IMG/VR virus record: IMGVR_UViG_3300030451_004519
Span: 2,182-31,498 of that record
DNA length: 29,317 bases
Direction: 5' to 3' (one strand)
Source: a virus
A program made the position numbers and the translations under genes. A model generated the notes under the pieces. The model worked only from the letters and a program-made list of their open reading frames with translations. It made no database searches and was not told the origin of the DNA. Shown one piece after another: positions 13,514-23,556 of this stretch. How positions within the stretch are numbered: the first letter of the stretch is position 1; each line of letters opens with the position of its first letter.

Positions 13514-13532
13514 AATCTCGAGACTGAGTTTT

Positions 13533-16500
13533 TTACATCATATTTACTAATACTTCAATAATACCTTCGCCTGCATCTAAAGAACCAACTGCTTTACCAA
13601 TTATTCTACCTGGTTTTGCATCATTGTCTGCTTTAGCATGTCCTTTAACACCTGCACTTACTAACAAGTCACCTTTAACAACAGGACCAACCACTTTACA
13701 TGGTACTCTTCCTGTTAATGCAACATATTGTCCTTCGCTACCTGCGTTCATCATGTATGCTGGATCTGTTGATATAACACCTGCTACTCTGTGGTCTGCT
13801 TCTGTTTCACATGCACATATTTCTTTTTCTCCACCGAAACATACAACTGTGCCTGCTTCAAGTTCTTCATTGCTTTCGTATTTCTCAGCCAAATCCGCAT
13901 ATTGCGCCGATGTTGCTGTACCCTGAAAAGTAACTGCATATACTTCGTTATATCTGTTACTGCTACTACCTAAGTCAATACTGTTATCTGCACTTGGAGT
14001 TATTGTGCCACTATGTGTATCAGCGGCATCGCTTCTCAAGAAAGAAGTACTGTTTATACCATCTATTGTGCCTGCGTCAACTTCTAATGCGTTTATAAAT
14101 GATGCTGTAACTCTGGCATCAATAGCCGAGTTTGCTCTAGCAACTGTATAATATAAACTTGAACCTTCTGATAAATCACCAGTGTCAAATGCACCCATGT
14201 TTACCGACAATGTCGTACCACTTATAGTGATACCAGTACCTGCATCTAAGAATGCTGTACTACCTGCACTATCGTCCCAGAATAAAATTCTATCGTCATC
14301 TGGATCTGATAAACTTTCAAGTCCTAAATGACTAAGTGCTAAACTTACTGCACCACTTGAACCACCGCCAGTTAAACCAGTTCCTGCTGTAACACTTTCA
14401 ATATCACCAGCATCGTTAGTGAAACTAAATTCACCAGTTGAACTGTTATAACTTAGGTCTCCGCCTGCACTAAACAATCCTCTAACTGTTGAGTTATCAA
14501 GTGATAATGTAACACCACCTGATGTGCCACCACCTGATAGACCTGATCCTGCTGTAACACCTGTGATGTCACCAACATTAGTTGTAAAACCTGAATCGTT
14601 ACTAAATGCACTTAATCCAATTTCTGAAATTAGTTTACGTCTTTGTGAGCCATTATCTAGTAATACAAGTTCATCTTCTGAACTGTTTACTGCGGCTGTC
14701 ATATCTGTTAGTTCACTAAGGTCAACATCTACTTGGTCTGCTTGTACATCTAGCAATGCACCTGCTCCAACATTAAGTGTAACACCACCTGATGTGCCAC
14801 CTCCTGTTAAACCATCTCCAGCAGTAACGCCTGTAATGTCACCAACGTTAGTTGTGAATCCACTGTCATTGTTAAATGCACTAAGATTTATTTCACTAAT
14901 AAGTTTTCTTCTATCATCACCATTATCAAGCAAAATAAGTTCAGTATCTGAACTACTAACAGCATCTGTCATATCTGTCAGTGTACTCATATCAAGATTT
15001 ATTGTGACTGCACCTGAACTGCCGCCTCCTGATAATCCTGTTCCTGCTGTAACACTTTCTATGTCACCTGCGTCATTAGTAAAACTAATTACACCTGTTG
15101 ATGAATTATAACTTAAATCACCTGCAACACTAATTGCCGCTCTGGCTCTTGCAGTAGTGTGATATAAGTTACTTGAACCTTCTGAAAGACTGTCTGTGTC
15201 AGCCGCCGCTATTCTGGCATCTGCTCTTGCGTTTGTAAAGAATAAATTTGTTGATCCTTCTGTAATACCGTCGGAATCTTCGATAAGTTTTTTATAATTT
15301 GTTCCGTCGTTTGTAAATTCCCATTTATCATCTGTTTCATTATATCTAAAAAATACATCTGCACTTGATCCTCTATCAACTTGTAAACCTGCGTTTTCTG
15401 ATGGAGCACCACTTGTTCCGTAATTTAATGTGATAATATTATCTTCTAAATAAAGTGTTTCTGTATTTACAGTTGTTTGCGTTCCATTTACAGTTAAGTT
15501 ACCTGATAGTATTATGTCGTTTTGAAATGTTTTAGCACCGTTAATAGTTTGTGTTCCTGTAGTTCTAACTACTGTACTATCTACTGCTATTGCTCCTGAT
15601 GTAACATCTATACCTGAACCACCACTTACATATCCATCTATTACTGACCTACCTCTTGCAGTTGTGTGATATAAGTTAGTTGAACCTTCACTTAAATTGT
15701 CTGTATCAAAACTACCTAGTGATACTGTTAAATCAATCGCTCCGTCACCTGAGTCATCATATGATGCACTTATACCAGTGTGTGAGCCATTGGTGGCAAT
15801 CTGAGCACCTGCAATATCTTGAACTCTTTCTGTTGTATGGAAAAGGTTACTTGACCCTTCTGTGATATCATCTGAATCACCACTTAATTCACTAAGTGCA
15901 TCTTTGCCTGCTACTTGTGAGTCAACGTATGCCTTTGTTGCCGCATCTGTACTTGCACTTGGTGTACCTAAATTATTAATGTAATTACTGTTCAAGTTAA
16001 GGTTTGAACCCATTGTCAAACCACCTGTACCAGTTAATGTTTGTCCGCTATCTACTGTAATACCTGATTGTAAATTGATTACACCAGTACCACTTGCGTT
16101 TAATTCTATGTCACCTGAACCTGAAGTTATAATTCCTACGTTTTGGTTTGCGTTTGCACTAAATTGAATAGTACCTGAACTGTCACTTAATACTTGTTGT
16201 CCATTAACGTATAATGAACCTGGGCCAATATATACATCTTTCCACACACTTGTTGCACTACCTAGTGAATATGTGTTGTTTGCACTTGGTTCAAAGTTTG
16301 CTGTGAAACCTGTACCACTTGCTGTTTTATCAAAAAATGCATCGTTTACTGTTAAAGTAACTGCACCAGAAGTGCCTCCACCAGACAAACCATTGCCTGC
16401 TGTTACACCTGTAATGTCTCCTGATTCTAATTCTGAATATTTTGCTAGTCTATGTCCACCTGCTGTTGAACCATCGTGGACTCTAATGGTATCTAAATCT

Positions 16501-16586
16501 GTATCGACGGTAATCTCACCTACTAGTCCTGTGAATGAACTATGTTGGGCAGTTGTACCTCTTCTCCATTGGATTGCTGTTGCCAT
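13533..16586 (-). CDS. Repetitive tail-fibre / receptor-binding-type protein, 1017 aa
   Basis: The N terminus (WRRGTTAQHSSFTGLVGE...RVHDGSTAGGHRLA) is the short beta domain often found at the start of marine-phage fibre proteins. The shaft carries five copies of a unit like GDITGVTAGNGLSGGGTSG and five of a unit like DNLSEGSTNLYHTTARGR. The C-terminal ~200 residues start at SGTITPSADNSIDLGSSSNR, continue through QYADLAEKY and end in a domain with VAGVISTDPAYMMNAG and ALTGRVPCKVVGPVVKGDLL. That domain is shared with the next gene upstream and typical of marine T4-like fibres. Likely a trimeric fibre or fibre-associated structural protein that meets the host. A clear AGGAAG site and a leader of about 85 nt with a hairpin precede it. 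Confidence 0.8.
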   Translation of the reverse strand: MATAIQWRRGTTAQHSSFTGLVGEITVDTDLDTIRVHDGSTAGGHRLAKYSELESGDITGVTAGNGLSGGGTSGAVTLTVNDAFFDKTASGTGFTANFEPSANNTYSLGSATSVWKDVYIGPGSLYVNGQQVLSDSSGTIQFSANANQNVGIITSGSGDIELNASGTGVINLQSGITVDSGQTLTGTGGLTMGSNLNLNSNYINNLGTPSASTDAATKAYVDSQVAGKDALSELSGDSDDITEGSSNLFHTTERVQDIAGAQIATNGSHTGISASYDDSGDGAIDLTVSLGSFDTDNLSEGSTNLYHTTARGRSVIDGYVSGGSGIDVTSGAIAVDSTVVRTTGTQTINGAKTFQNDIILSGNLTVNGTQTTVNTETLYLEDNIITLNYGTSGAPSENAGLQVDRGSSADVFFRYNETDDKWEFTNDGTNYKKLIEDSDGITEGSTNLFFTNARADARIAAADTDSLSEGSSNLYHTTARARAAISVAGDLSYNSSTGVISFTNDAGDIESVTAGTGLSGGGSSGAVTINLDMSTLTDMTDAVSSSDTELILLDNGDDRRKLISEINLSAFNNDSGFTTNVGDITGVTAGDGLTGGGTSGGVTLNVGAGALLDVQADQVDVDLSELTDMTAAVNSSEDELVLLDNGSQRRKLISEIGLSAFSNDSGFTTNVGDITGVTAGSGLSGGGTSGGVTLSLDNSTVRGLFSAGGDLSYNSSTGEFSFTNDAGDIESVTAGTGLTGGGSSGAVSLALSHLGLESLSDPDDDRILFWDDSAGSTAFLDAGTGITISGTTLSVNMGAFDTGDLSEGSSLYYTVARANSAIDARVTASFINALEVDAGTIDGINSTSFLRSDAADTHSGTITPSADNSIDLGSSSNRYNEVYAVTFQGTATSAQYADLAEKYESNEELEAGTVVCFGGEKEICACETEADHRVAGVISTDPAYMMNAGSEGQYVALTGRVPCKVVGPVVKGDLLVSAGVKGHAKADNDAKPGRIIGKAVGSLDAGEGIIEVLVNMM
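13884..14388. repeat. Fibre 3' module shared with 17056-17985 (copy 1)
   Basis: Two blocks closely match the other fibre gene at DNA level. Block 13884-14044 matches 17056-17216 at a constant 3172-bp offset with few changes. Block 14186-14388 matches 17781-17985 at an offset of about 3595 bp. They encode the ADTHSGTITP...AQYADLAE region and the SLSDPDDDRILFWDDSAGST region. Confidence 0.85.
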
Positions 16587-16627
16587 TGTCGTATCTTCCT
16601 ATATAGTTTGTCTACATTTAGTGTAGT

Positions 16628-16649
16628 CTATACTCACGTCTGAGTATAG
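16628..16649. repeat. Perfect inverted repeat in the fibre leader
   Basis: CTATACTCA (16628-16636), loop CGTC, TGAGTATAG (16641-16649). It lies between the late promoter at 16677-16684 and the fibre start at 16586, so it would form a 9-bp hairpin in the mRNA leader. No T run follows on the minus strand, so it is not a normal terminator; it could be an RNA stability or translation element, or an operator. Confidence 0.7.
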
Positions 16650-16676
16650 TCAAAAGGATTACCTTTCATATAAGAG

Positions 16677-16684
16677 TATTTATC
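16677..16684 (-). promoter_or_regulatory. Late-type promoter GATAAATA before the 1017-aa fibre gene
   Basis: GATAAATA (16684-16677), then CTCTTA, just after the stop of the 1864-aa gene. Predicted start near 16671, leader about 85 nt. Confidence 0.75.
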
Positions 16685-16689
16685 TAGAT

Positions 16690-19600
16690 TTACTTGATAA
16701 GTGCTTCTACAACGCCTGTAGTGCTGGTTAAGTTTTCACTTATAGCAATACCTATTGCACTTGCACCTGCATGGTATCCGTGGAATGGAGCCGCTTTAGC
16801 ATGACCAGGAGTACTACTTGCAATCAGCACATCTCCTTTTCTAACAGGACCTGTAACTTTTACAGGTACTCGACCTTTAAGTGCAACTGTTACAACATTG
16901 TCACCTTCTAGTCCTGCATTCATTAAGTATGCTGGGTCGGTACTAACAACACCTGCTATTGCTGGACTATTTTCTTTAGTTACTTCTGTAACTTCAGCAC
17001 TTCCGCCTATAACAACTACTGTACCTGCATCGTAAGGTTTGTCTGCAACATAGTTCTCTGCCAAGTCCGCATATTGAGCCGCTGTTGCTGTACCTTGGAA
17101 TGTTACTGCATAAACTTCGTTATATCTATTACTGCTACTACCTAAGTCTATGCTATTATCTGCGTTTGGAGTGATTGTGCCACTATGTGTATCTGCCGCA
17201 TCGCTTCTCAAGAATGAACTAGCATGTAAACTATCAACTGTATCTGCATCTACACTCAAAGCATCAACAAAACTGTTTGTTACTCTTGCATCTATGGCAC
17301 TATTTGCTCTAGCAACTGTGTAATATAAATTAGTTGAACCTTCACTTAAATTATCTGTGTCAGCAGTTACAAAGTCTCCTGTAACTTCTAAGTTACCTGT
17401 AACTTTTGCACCACCGTCTACAGTTTCTAATGTAACATTATTGTTATAGTATATTGATTGTCCTGCACCTGAGTTAGTTGCTATACTTGTTTTTGTACCA
17501 TTTGCATTTGTAATATAAGTTGTACCAGAACGTATGAATATACTTCCTGTACCAACATCTGTGATAAAACTGTTATTACCATCGTGGTATATTTCTAAAT
17601 CTGGTCCATCACCAAATAATGCTTTTTCATTATCACCATATAAAATATTGTGACCGTTAATGTCTAAGTTACCACCTAGTTGTGGAGTTGTATCTTCTGA
17701 TAGATTGTTAATACTAATTGCTTGAACTCTTGCGTCTGTATAATATAAATTAGTTGAGCCTTCTGATAAATTATCGGTGTCAAATGCACCCATGTTCACT
17801 GACTGAGTTGAGCCACTTATCTGTAAGCCTGTTCCCATATCTAGGAATGCAGTACTGCCTGCACTATCATCCCAAAATATAATTCTATCATCATCTGGGT
17901 CTGATAAACTTTCAAGTCCTAAATGGCTAAGTGCTAAACTAACCGCACCACTTGAACCACCACCTGATAATCCTGTACCAGCAGTAACACCTGTAATGTC
18001 ACCAACGTTAGTTGTAAAGCCGGAATCATTATTAAATATACTTAGACCAATTTCGTTTGCCGCTTTTCTTTTCTCGCCAGTTCCACTATCAAGTATAATG
18101 AACTCATCAGTGTTATCCATTGTGCCTGTCATGTCATCGAGTTCACTAAAGTCTAAGTCTAAAGTAACTGTGCCTGCAACACCTCCGCCTGATAAACCAT
18201 TACCAGCAGTAACACCTGTTACTGTACCACCAATTGCAGTTACGTCTTTGAAAGTTATTGCACCATTACCGTCTGTACTTAATACCTGATTATTTGTACC
18301 ATCTGATGTTGGTAATGTGTATGCTCCTGCAATAGTAACATTACCAGGAGATATATTACCATCATAATCTAGTATGGCGGCATTTGCTCTTGCTGTTGTA
18401 TAGTATAAGTTATCACCTTCTGTAATATCAGTTGTGGTTAAACTTTCGCTAACTGTAATAGTTGCGTTTGCGTCATCATAAACTACATTTATATTACCAG
18501 AGCCTGCTAATATACTACCAACTCTATCGTCAATGTTTTCATTTGGTACTGTAAATGTTAATGTGCCTGCGGCATCATCATATGTTTTAACAATGTTTAC
18601 ACCTGCAACAATTAAGTTTGCAACTCTATCATCTACACGTTCGTCTGTGTAATATAAACTTGAACCTTCAGTTAAATTATCTGTAGTATTATTTCCTAAA
18701 GCAACATTTGCCTGTGCTTGTACTTCACTGTTAGTTAGAGTAATTTCATTAGCACTTGCAGTAATACCATATCCGCCTACAACATTTAATGTTGCATCAC
18801 CTGATGTGCCACCGCCTGTTAAACCGTCTCCTGCAATAACACCTGTAATATCACCTATATTATCTGCATCAATTGTAAATGAATTTGCGGCATCATCATA
18901 TGTTACTGTGATGTTTGCACCACCAACTACAAATCCTCCACCTATTCTATCTTCTAGTGCTTCGTTGAAGTCACTAACTTGTGATGCAGTAATACTAATT
19001 GCTTGTTGGCTAGCCGCTGTTAATTGTCCTTGAGCATTGACAGTAAATGTAGGTGTTTGTGATGCTGTACCATAAGTTGAAGCAGTTACACCTGTATTTG
19101 AAATTTCAATATCATTTGCATTTGCAGTTATACCTGTACCACCAACTATATCTAATGTTACGTCTCCTGCTGTTCCGCCACCTGTTAAACCTGCACCTGC
19201 TGTGACACCTGTGATGTCACCTGCTAGGTCGGCGTCTAATGTTAATGTGCCTGCGGCATCATCATACGTTGCAGTAACATTTGCTCCACCTACAATTAAA
19301 CTTGCTACTCTGTCGTCTACTCTTTCGTTTGTAAAATATTGATTTGTTCCTTCTGTAATATCATCAGTTGTTAAGGTTTGAGTTAAAACACCTGTAGAGT
19401 TATTATATCCTAAATTTGCACTACCTGAACTAATGGCACCTCTTGCCACTGATGTAACATGACTGTCATCTATTGCAAGACTTATAACATTACTTGCATT
19501 TATGCTGTCAGTAATACCATCTCCTACTGAGAGTTGATGCATAAACGTTGTGCTACCTGATGCACTTGCAAGTTGATATTCACCTGAACCGTCACCTAAA

Positions 19601-22284
19601 TCTATTGTTGTAACTGTTGCATCAACAAGGTCAACAACTGTATTACCTTGAACACCTTTTAATTTGTTTGTACTTGCATCATAAAAAATTGTACCATTAA
19701 CCAACAAGTTTGCTGGAGTATGTCTAGCACCTAAACTTATAGCACCATCAACAGTTAATCTTTCTAATGGTCTGTTACCTGTTGTATAAATTGATGATGT
19801 ACCTAAATCAAAAACATTTGTATATGTTGAAACGTTTCCGAAGTCTCCAATAAATGTTGTGGATTTACCAAAGTTTTGGAAGTGAGCTCTTTCAACACCA
19901 ACCTCAACTGAATTATAAGCCGCTACTGCATTTAATGTTCCGCTTGTTTCACTGCCTAAGTAAGTATCTGCAGTATCTGTGTTACCAGTTAAAACTAAAA
20001 TATTTGAACCACTAATTACTGTGGCAGAAACTGTTGTATTACTTCCTATTAAGCCACCAAAACTATTTTTATAAAAACTTGTCAATACGTTTGAACTAAA
20101 ACTTTGTCCTGCGGCAAAGGCGGCATTTGCCGACCTAACATGTCGCATGTTACTGACTGATGTAAATGTACCTGCACCATTAAATTCTGCGGCTACATTT
20201 GCATCACCATCTATACCACGTTGTAATAAAACGTCACCTGTTACTGTTAAGTTACCGGATCTTTCCTGTGCTGTTGCCAACTCCCCTGTGCCTTGTGCAC
20301 CTTGATGTAATACCGCATATCTATGGTTATACTGTCTGGTTCTTATAAAAATATTTTGTGTTTCGTCTGTATTAAAGAACGATACGGCATTGTTTGCCGC
20401 ATTTGGATTGTTTAATGAACTGTCGTCACCTGTAACTAGTGTTCCGTTTGCTAATTTACTACCTAGTATAAAGGCGTAAGAACCTTGTAATTCGAAATCT
20501 TTATCAACTTTGTTTGTATCAACATTTGCCTTTAAGGCATTGTTAGCCGCTATAACAGTTGTGTCTACATAATTTTTTGTAGCACCATGTTGTGCCGCTG
20601 TTGGATCTGCTAATGCTACAATATTTTGAGAACCTAAATCTAGGTCTCCTGTCATTGCAACATTACCATTTTTAAATATTGTGTTACCTTCTATATTGGC
20701 GATACCTGCTGTTAATACGTTACCAACATTTGCATCATCTATCAATGCATTTGCAATTTCGCCTAAGGTGTCTAATGCCGCTGGAGCATCTCCAAGCACT
20801 TGATTTATTCTATTGTCTACATATTGTGTAGAAGCAACTTTTGAAGTTGCGTCTGTATTTGCTTCAGTGTTTACTGTTACTACTGCACTTGTAAAATCTA
20901 CATTTGCACTTGCTACTACATCACCGCTAAATGTTTTATCGCCTGTGAATGTTTCTGTTCCACCTAAGTGTGCAACATTGGCATCAGTAACATTTGCTCC
21001 AGAAAAGTCTACGTTTCCTGTGAACACATAATCTGCACCTAATGTATCATTTCTATCTGTTGTAACAACATCTGCTGTTACATCTAAAACACCATTTGCT
21101 TCTGTAACATAAGTACCGTTTTGAATGTATGTGCTTATGTTAGCATTAAAATCTGTAATTTGGTCTGCCGTAATTGCTATTGCAACTGTATTTGAACTAA
21201 CAATCTGTCCTTGTGCATTGACGTTATATGAACTTACTTGACTTGCATTTCCGCCATAATCTCCTGCAGTAACACCTGTATTAGTAATTAAAAATACACC
21301 TGTTGTAGCATTATAAGTTAGTCCTGTTGAAGCACTAACATTTCCTCTGACTCTTTCTGTGAAGTCGAACACTTGATTACTTGCAATGTTGGCTGATACT
21401 GGAGCAACATTTCCTACTCTACCTTTAGTATCTAAATCAAATACCATATGGTGTGTTGCGTTACCATATGTTGTTGTACTTGCTGGTGCGCCTGAATAGT
21501 CAACTAAATCAATTGAATAATCTGCACCTTCTACATTTGAATTACCATTTGCTACAGATATATTACTAGTATTTGCTAGGGTGGCAACGTAATTACCTGT
21601 TGTGTCATCACTTAATGCAACTGCATCTGATTCAACTGTTGTTGTTCCAATTGCGATAGTGATATTTCCACTACCATCAATAGTAGTGTTACCTGTACCA
21701 GTAACATCTCCTGTTAGTGTAGTTGTAATAGTTCTTGCTGTATGCCATTTGTCTGCGGTATTGGCAACACCTGTAAATCTTGAATTTGTTAAAACATTAG
21801 CCGTTGCGCCTGTTCCTACATTTATACTGCCATTAGTAACATCTAAGTTACCACCAACAGTTGTAGTGTCAACAACATTTAAATCATTTGTGATATTTAC
21901 ATTTGAAAATGTAGAATTTCCTGTGACGTTTGCAACACCATCTACAGTAATTAAGTTTGCGTTAAGAGTAATATTATCCGTGTCTGCATAACCTACAGTC
22001 AAAGAGTTGCCACTGACTGCTAGTCTAACGTTTCCAACGTCTGAATTTATTTGTAAGTAAGCATTGCCTACGTCACTGTCACTGTTAATGACATAACCGT
22101 CTGCTCTATTTACTGTTTGCGTATCGTTTAAAAATGTTATGGCGCCGGAGGCTTGTAAGGCTCCGGTAATTGTTACGTCACCGCCAAATGTTGCATTACC
22201 TGTTACGTCTAAATAACTTTCGGAAGTTAAACCTCCCTTTACAAATAAGTTACCGTCTGGATTGAAATTTGTTTTGTTACCCAT
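16690..22284 (-). CDS. Giant repetitive tail-fibre protein, 1864 aa
   Basis: The largest gene of the window. The N terminus (GNKTNFNPDGNLFVKGGLTS, then repeats like LDVTGNATFGGDVTITGAL) is a beta-rich region of the kind seen in long phage fibres. The shaft carries four units like GDITGVTAGAGLTGGGTAG and about five like DNLTEGSSLYYTDERVDDRV. Unlike its neighbour it also has NVDFSGANVTDANV-type stretches and a non-repetitive block near residues 600-850. The C-terminal domain (QYADLAENYVADKPYDAGTV ... STDPAYLMNAG ... LKGRVPVKVTGPVRKGDVLI) is paralogous to that of the 1017-aa protein. It is biased in Thr, Asn, Gly and Asp. Probably a long tail fibre or head/tail fibre. It has its own late-type promoter; the ribosome site (AGGCGA) is weak. 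Confidence 0.8.
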   Translation of the reverse strand: MGNKTNFNPDGNLFVKGGLTSESYLDVTGNATFGGDVTITGALQASGAITFLNDTQTVNRADGYVINSDSDVGNAYLQINSDVGNVRLAVSGNSLTVGYADTDNITLNANLITVDGVANVTGNSTFSNVNITNDLNVVDTTTVGGNLDVTNGSINVGTGATANVLTNSRFTGVANTADKWHTARTITTTLTGDVTGTGNTTIDGSGNITIAIGTTTVESDAVALSDDTTGNYVATLANTSNISVANGNSNVEGADYSIDLVDYSGAPASTTTYGNATHHMVFDLDTKGRVGNVAPVSANIASNQVFDFTERVRGNVSASTGLTYNATTGVFLITNTGVTAGDYGGNASQVSSYNVNAQGQIVSSNTVAIAITADQITDFNANISTYIQNGTYVTEANGVLDVTADVVTTDRNDTLGADYVFTGNVDFSGANVTDANVAHLGGTETFTGDKTFSGDVVASANVDFTSAVVTVNTEANTDATSKVASTQYVDNRINQVLGDAPAALDTLGEIANALIDDANVGNVLTAGIANIEGNTIFKNGNVAMTGDLDLGSQNIVALADPTAAQHGATKNYVDTTVIAANNALKANVDTNKVDKDFELQGSYAFILGSKLANGTLVTGDDSSLNNPNAANNAVSFFNTDETQNIFIRTRQYNHRYAVLHQGAQGTGELATAQERSGNLTVTGDVLLQRGIDGDANVAAEFNGAGTFTSVSNMRHVRSANAAFAAGQSFSSNVLTSFYKNSFGGLIGSNTTVSATVISGSNILVLTGNTDTADTYLGSETSGTLNAVAAYNSVEVGVERAHFQNFGKSTTFIGDFGNVSTYTNVFDLGTSSIYTTGNRPLERLTVDGAISLGARHTPANLLVNGTIFYDASTNKLKGVQGNTVVDLVDATVTTIDLGDGSGEYQLASASGSTTFMHQLSVGDGITDSINASNVISLAIDDSHVTSVARGAISSGSANLGYNNSTGVLTQTLTTDDITEGTNQYFTNERVDDRVASLIVGGANVTATYDDAAGTLTLDADLAGDITGVTAGAGLTGGGTAGDVTLDIVGGTGITANANDIEISNTGVTASTYGTASQTPTFTVNAQGQLTAASQQAISITASQVSDFNEALEDRIGGGFVVGGANITVTYDDAANSFTIDADNIGDITGVIAGDGLTGGGTSGDATLNVVGGYGITASANEITLTNSEVQAQANVALGNNTTDNLTEGSSLYYTDERVDDRVANLIVAGVNIVKTYDDAAGTLTFTVPNENIDDRVGSILAGSGNINVVYDDANATITVSESLTTTDITEGDNLYYTTARANAAILDYDGNISPGNVTIAGAYTLPTSDGTNNQVLSTDGNGAITFKDVTAIGGTVTGVTAGNGLSGGGVAGTVTLDLDFSELDDMTGTMDNTDEFIILDSGTGEKRKAANEIGLSIFNNDSGFTTNVGDITGVTAGTGLSGGGSSGAVSLALSHLGLESLSDPDDDRIIFWDDSAGSTAFLDMGTGLQISGSTQSVNMGAFDTDNLSEGSTNLYYTDARVQAISINNLSEDTTPQLGGNLDINGHNILYGDNEKALFGDGPDLEIYHDGNNSFITDVGTGSIFIRSGTTYITNANGTKTSIATNSGAGQSIYYNNNVTLETVDGGAKVTGNLEVTGDFVTADTDNLSEGSTNLYYTVARANSAIDARVTNSFVDALSVDADTVDSLHASSFLRSDAADTHSGTITPNADNSIDLGSSSNRYNEVYAVTFQGTATAAQYADLAENYVADKPYDAGTVVVIGGSAEVTEVTKENSPAIAGVVSTDPAYLMNAGLEGDNVVTVALKGRVPVKVTGPVRKGDVLIASSTPGHAKAAPFHGYHAGASAIGIAISENLTSTTGVVEALIK
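17056..17985. repeat. Fibre 3' module shared with 13884-14388 (copy 2)
   Basis: Second copy of the two matching blocks (17056-17216 and 17781-17985). Between them this gene carries an extra segment of about 420 bp absent from the other gene. It encodes NLSEDTTPQLGGNLDINGHN and an EIYHDGNNSFITD stretch. Confidence 0.8.
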
Positions 22285-22321
22285 ATATTAAAATCGCCTA
22301 ATGTTTAAAACTTATATGTTG

Positions 22322-22329
22322 TATTTATC
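22322..22329 (-). promoter_or_regulatory. Late-type promoter GATAAATA before the 1864-aa fibre gene
   Basis: GATAAATA (22329-22322), then CAACAT. Predicted start near 22316, leader about 32 nt. It lies 23 bp downstream of the capsid-gene terminator, so the fibre gene is transcribed separately from the head cassette. Confidence 0.75.
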
Positions 22330-22351
22330 TTTTTCGACAAAAAGGCAAAAA

Positions 22352-22377
22352 AAAGCACCACCCGGAGGTGGTGCTTT
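22352..22377 (-). terminator. Strong terminator after gp23
   Basis: AAAGCACCACC (22352-22362) pairs with GGTGGTGCTTT (22367-22377) around CGGA; read on the minus strand it is followed by a T8 run. It ends the head transcript 24 bp after the major capsid gene. Confidence 0.95.
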
Positions 22378-22400
22378 AAATCTAGTAAGTTCCTTAGTTC

Positions 22401-23546
22401 TTACTGGAATGCAACGTTTGACAATGTAATTGCGTCAACGTAGTCTGCCGCATTACCAAGAGATGAAGCAGTATTTGTAAGTTCGATATAACCATATCTA
22501 GTCATAAAACTTACTACTGGTTCAAATGTGCTTGGATCCATAACTGGGCCTGTGCTCATTAATGGAATGTATGGGCAATAGAATGCAGGTGCATCAGTTT
22601 CGCTTGAACCTTTGTAACCAACAAGTACTTTAGTACCGTCAGCCGCATAACTGTCAACAAAAACTTTGATAGATCCGTTAAGGACACCAGCAAGTTTTGT
22701 GTTAGTAGGTGCTTCGAAAGAACCTTCAGTTGTTCTAGCAAAAGTAGAAGTAGACGCTGATTGTAAAATTGTTAATGCTTCTGGTGAAACAACAATATAG
22801 TTACCAGCACCACGTCTTGTTCTTGCCGCGATTCTGTTTGCCGCTCTGTTAATCTCAATAGCCAATAACGCATGTCTGTCACCAACGTATGCTGGTTTGT
22901 AGTCTGTGCTAATGCTGTTAAAGTCAAGAGCTGTACCTGATCCAGCAAGAGTTCTAAGAGAACCAATAATTTCTTGGTCAATCTCTACAACGATCTCTTG
23001 TGCTAGAGCCTGCATGATTTCTGCTTCAACGTCAAGTCCGTGCATTGCTTCGGCATCTTGAGCTGACTCAAATGTCCATCTAGCACTTAAACGTCTTGTT
23101 TTCGCTTCAACAGTTTGTTTCAAGATTTGGATACTCATTTTGTTACCCGCAGTTCCTTCTGAAGCCGCTGTAGCATCAGGTGAACCTGAGTATGAAGTTG
23201 CAATCTTGAACGGTGATAATGCTTCGTCACCAGGGTTAACGCCTGACGCCGCTTGTGCATATCTCACTCTCAATGTGTGAATTTGTCCTACTGGACCACT
23301 CATAGGTTGTACCCCTACAAGTTCGTTAGCAATGACTGAAGGCATAACCCTTCTAATCAAAGGTAACATTACTTTATTTAATGTAGCAATGTTGCCAGCC
23401 TGTGTTGCACCCGCTGTGGATGATTCCTGAAGATATCTTTTGCTATTTTCAAGGACCACGTCAAGTGTACTTTTTCTTGAACCACTTAAACCCTCAAGTA
23501 GTGCATCCTTAGTTGCTGACCAATTGCTTTCAAATAATTCTGCCAT
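22401..23546 (-). CDS. 23: Major capsid protein, T4 gp23-like
   Basis: A 381-residue capsid protein. The diagnostic stretch LIRRVMPSVIANELVGVQPM and SGPVGQIHTLRVRY aligns with T4 gp23 (VRRAIPNLIAFDICGVQPMN). Further family segments are RRLSARWTFESAQD, ARTRRGAGNYIVVSPEAL and FMTRYGYIEL near the end. It forms the hexamers of the HK97-fold shell. It is shorter than T4 gp23 (521 aa). The head protease probably removes an N-terminal piece: an L-x-E site (YLQE, ending at residue 41) lies in the right place before the conserved core. The ribosome site AGGAGA is strong. It is the last gene of the head cassette and is followed by a strong terminator. Confidence 0.97.
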   Translation of the reverse strand: MAELFESNWSATKDALLEGLSGSRKSTLDVVLENSKRYLQESSTAGATQAGNIATLNKVMLPLIRRVMPSVIANELVGVQPMSGPVGQIHTLRVRYAQAASGVNPGDEALSPFKIATSYSGSPDATAASEGTAGNKMSIQILKQTVEAKTRRLSARWTFESAQDAEAMHGLDVEAEIMQALAQEIVVEIDQEIIGSLRTLAGSGTALDFNSISTDYKPAYVGDRHALLAIEINRAANRIAARTRRGAGNYIVVSPEALTILQSASTSTFARTTEGSFEAPTNTKLAGVLNGSIKVFVDSYAADGTKVLVGYKGSSETDAPAFYCPYIPLMSTGPVMDPSTFEPVVSFMTRYGYIELTNTASSLGNAADYVDAITLSNVAFQ

Positions 23547-23556
23547 TTTGTTTCTC

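Noticed and set aside
13533-16586. Diversity-generating retroelement target in the fibre gene
   Set aside because: No reverse transcriptase, template repeat or adenine-biased variable region is seen in the window.
13533-22284. CRISPR array or tandem DNA repeats in the fibre genes
   Set aside because: The repeats are degenerate, in frame and unevenly spaced; they reflect repeated protein shaft units.
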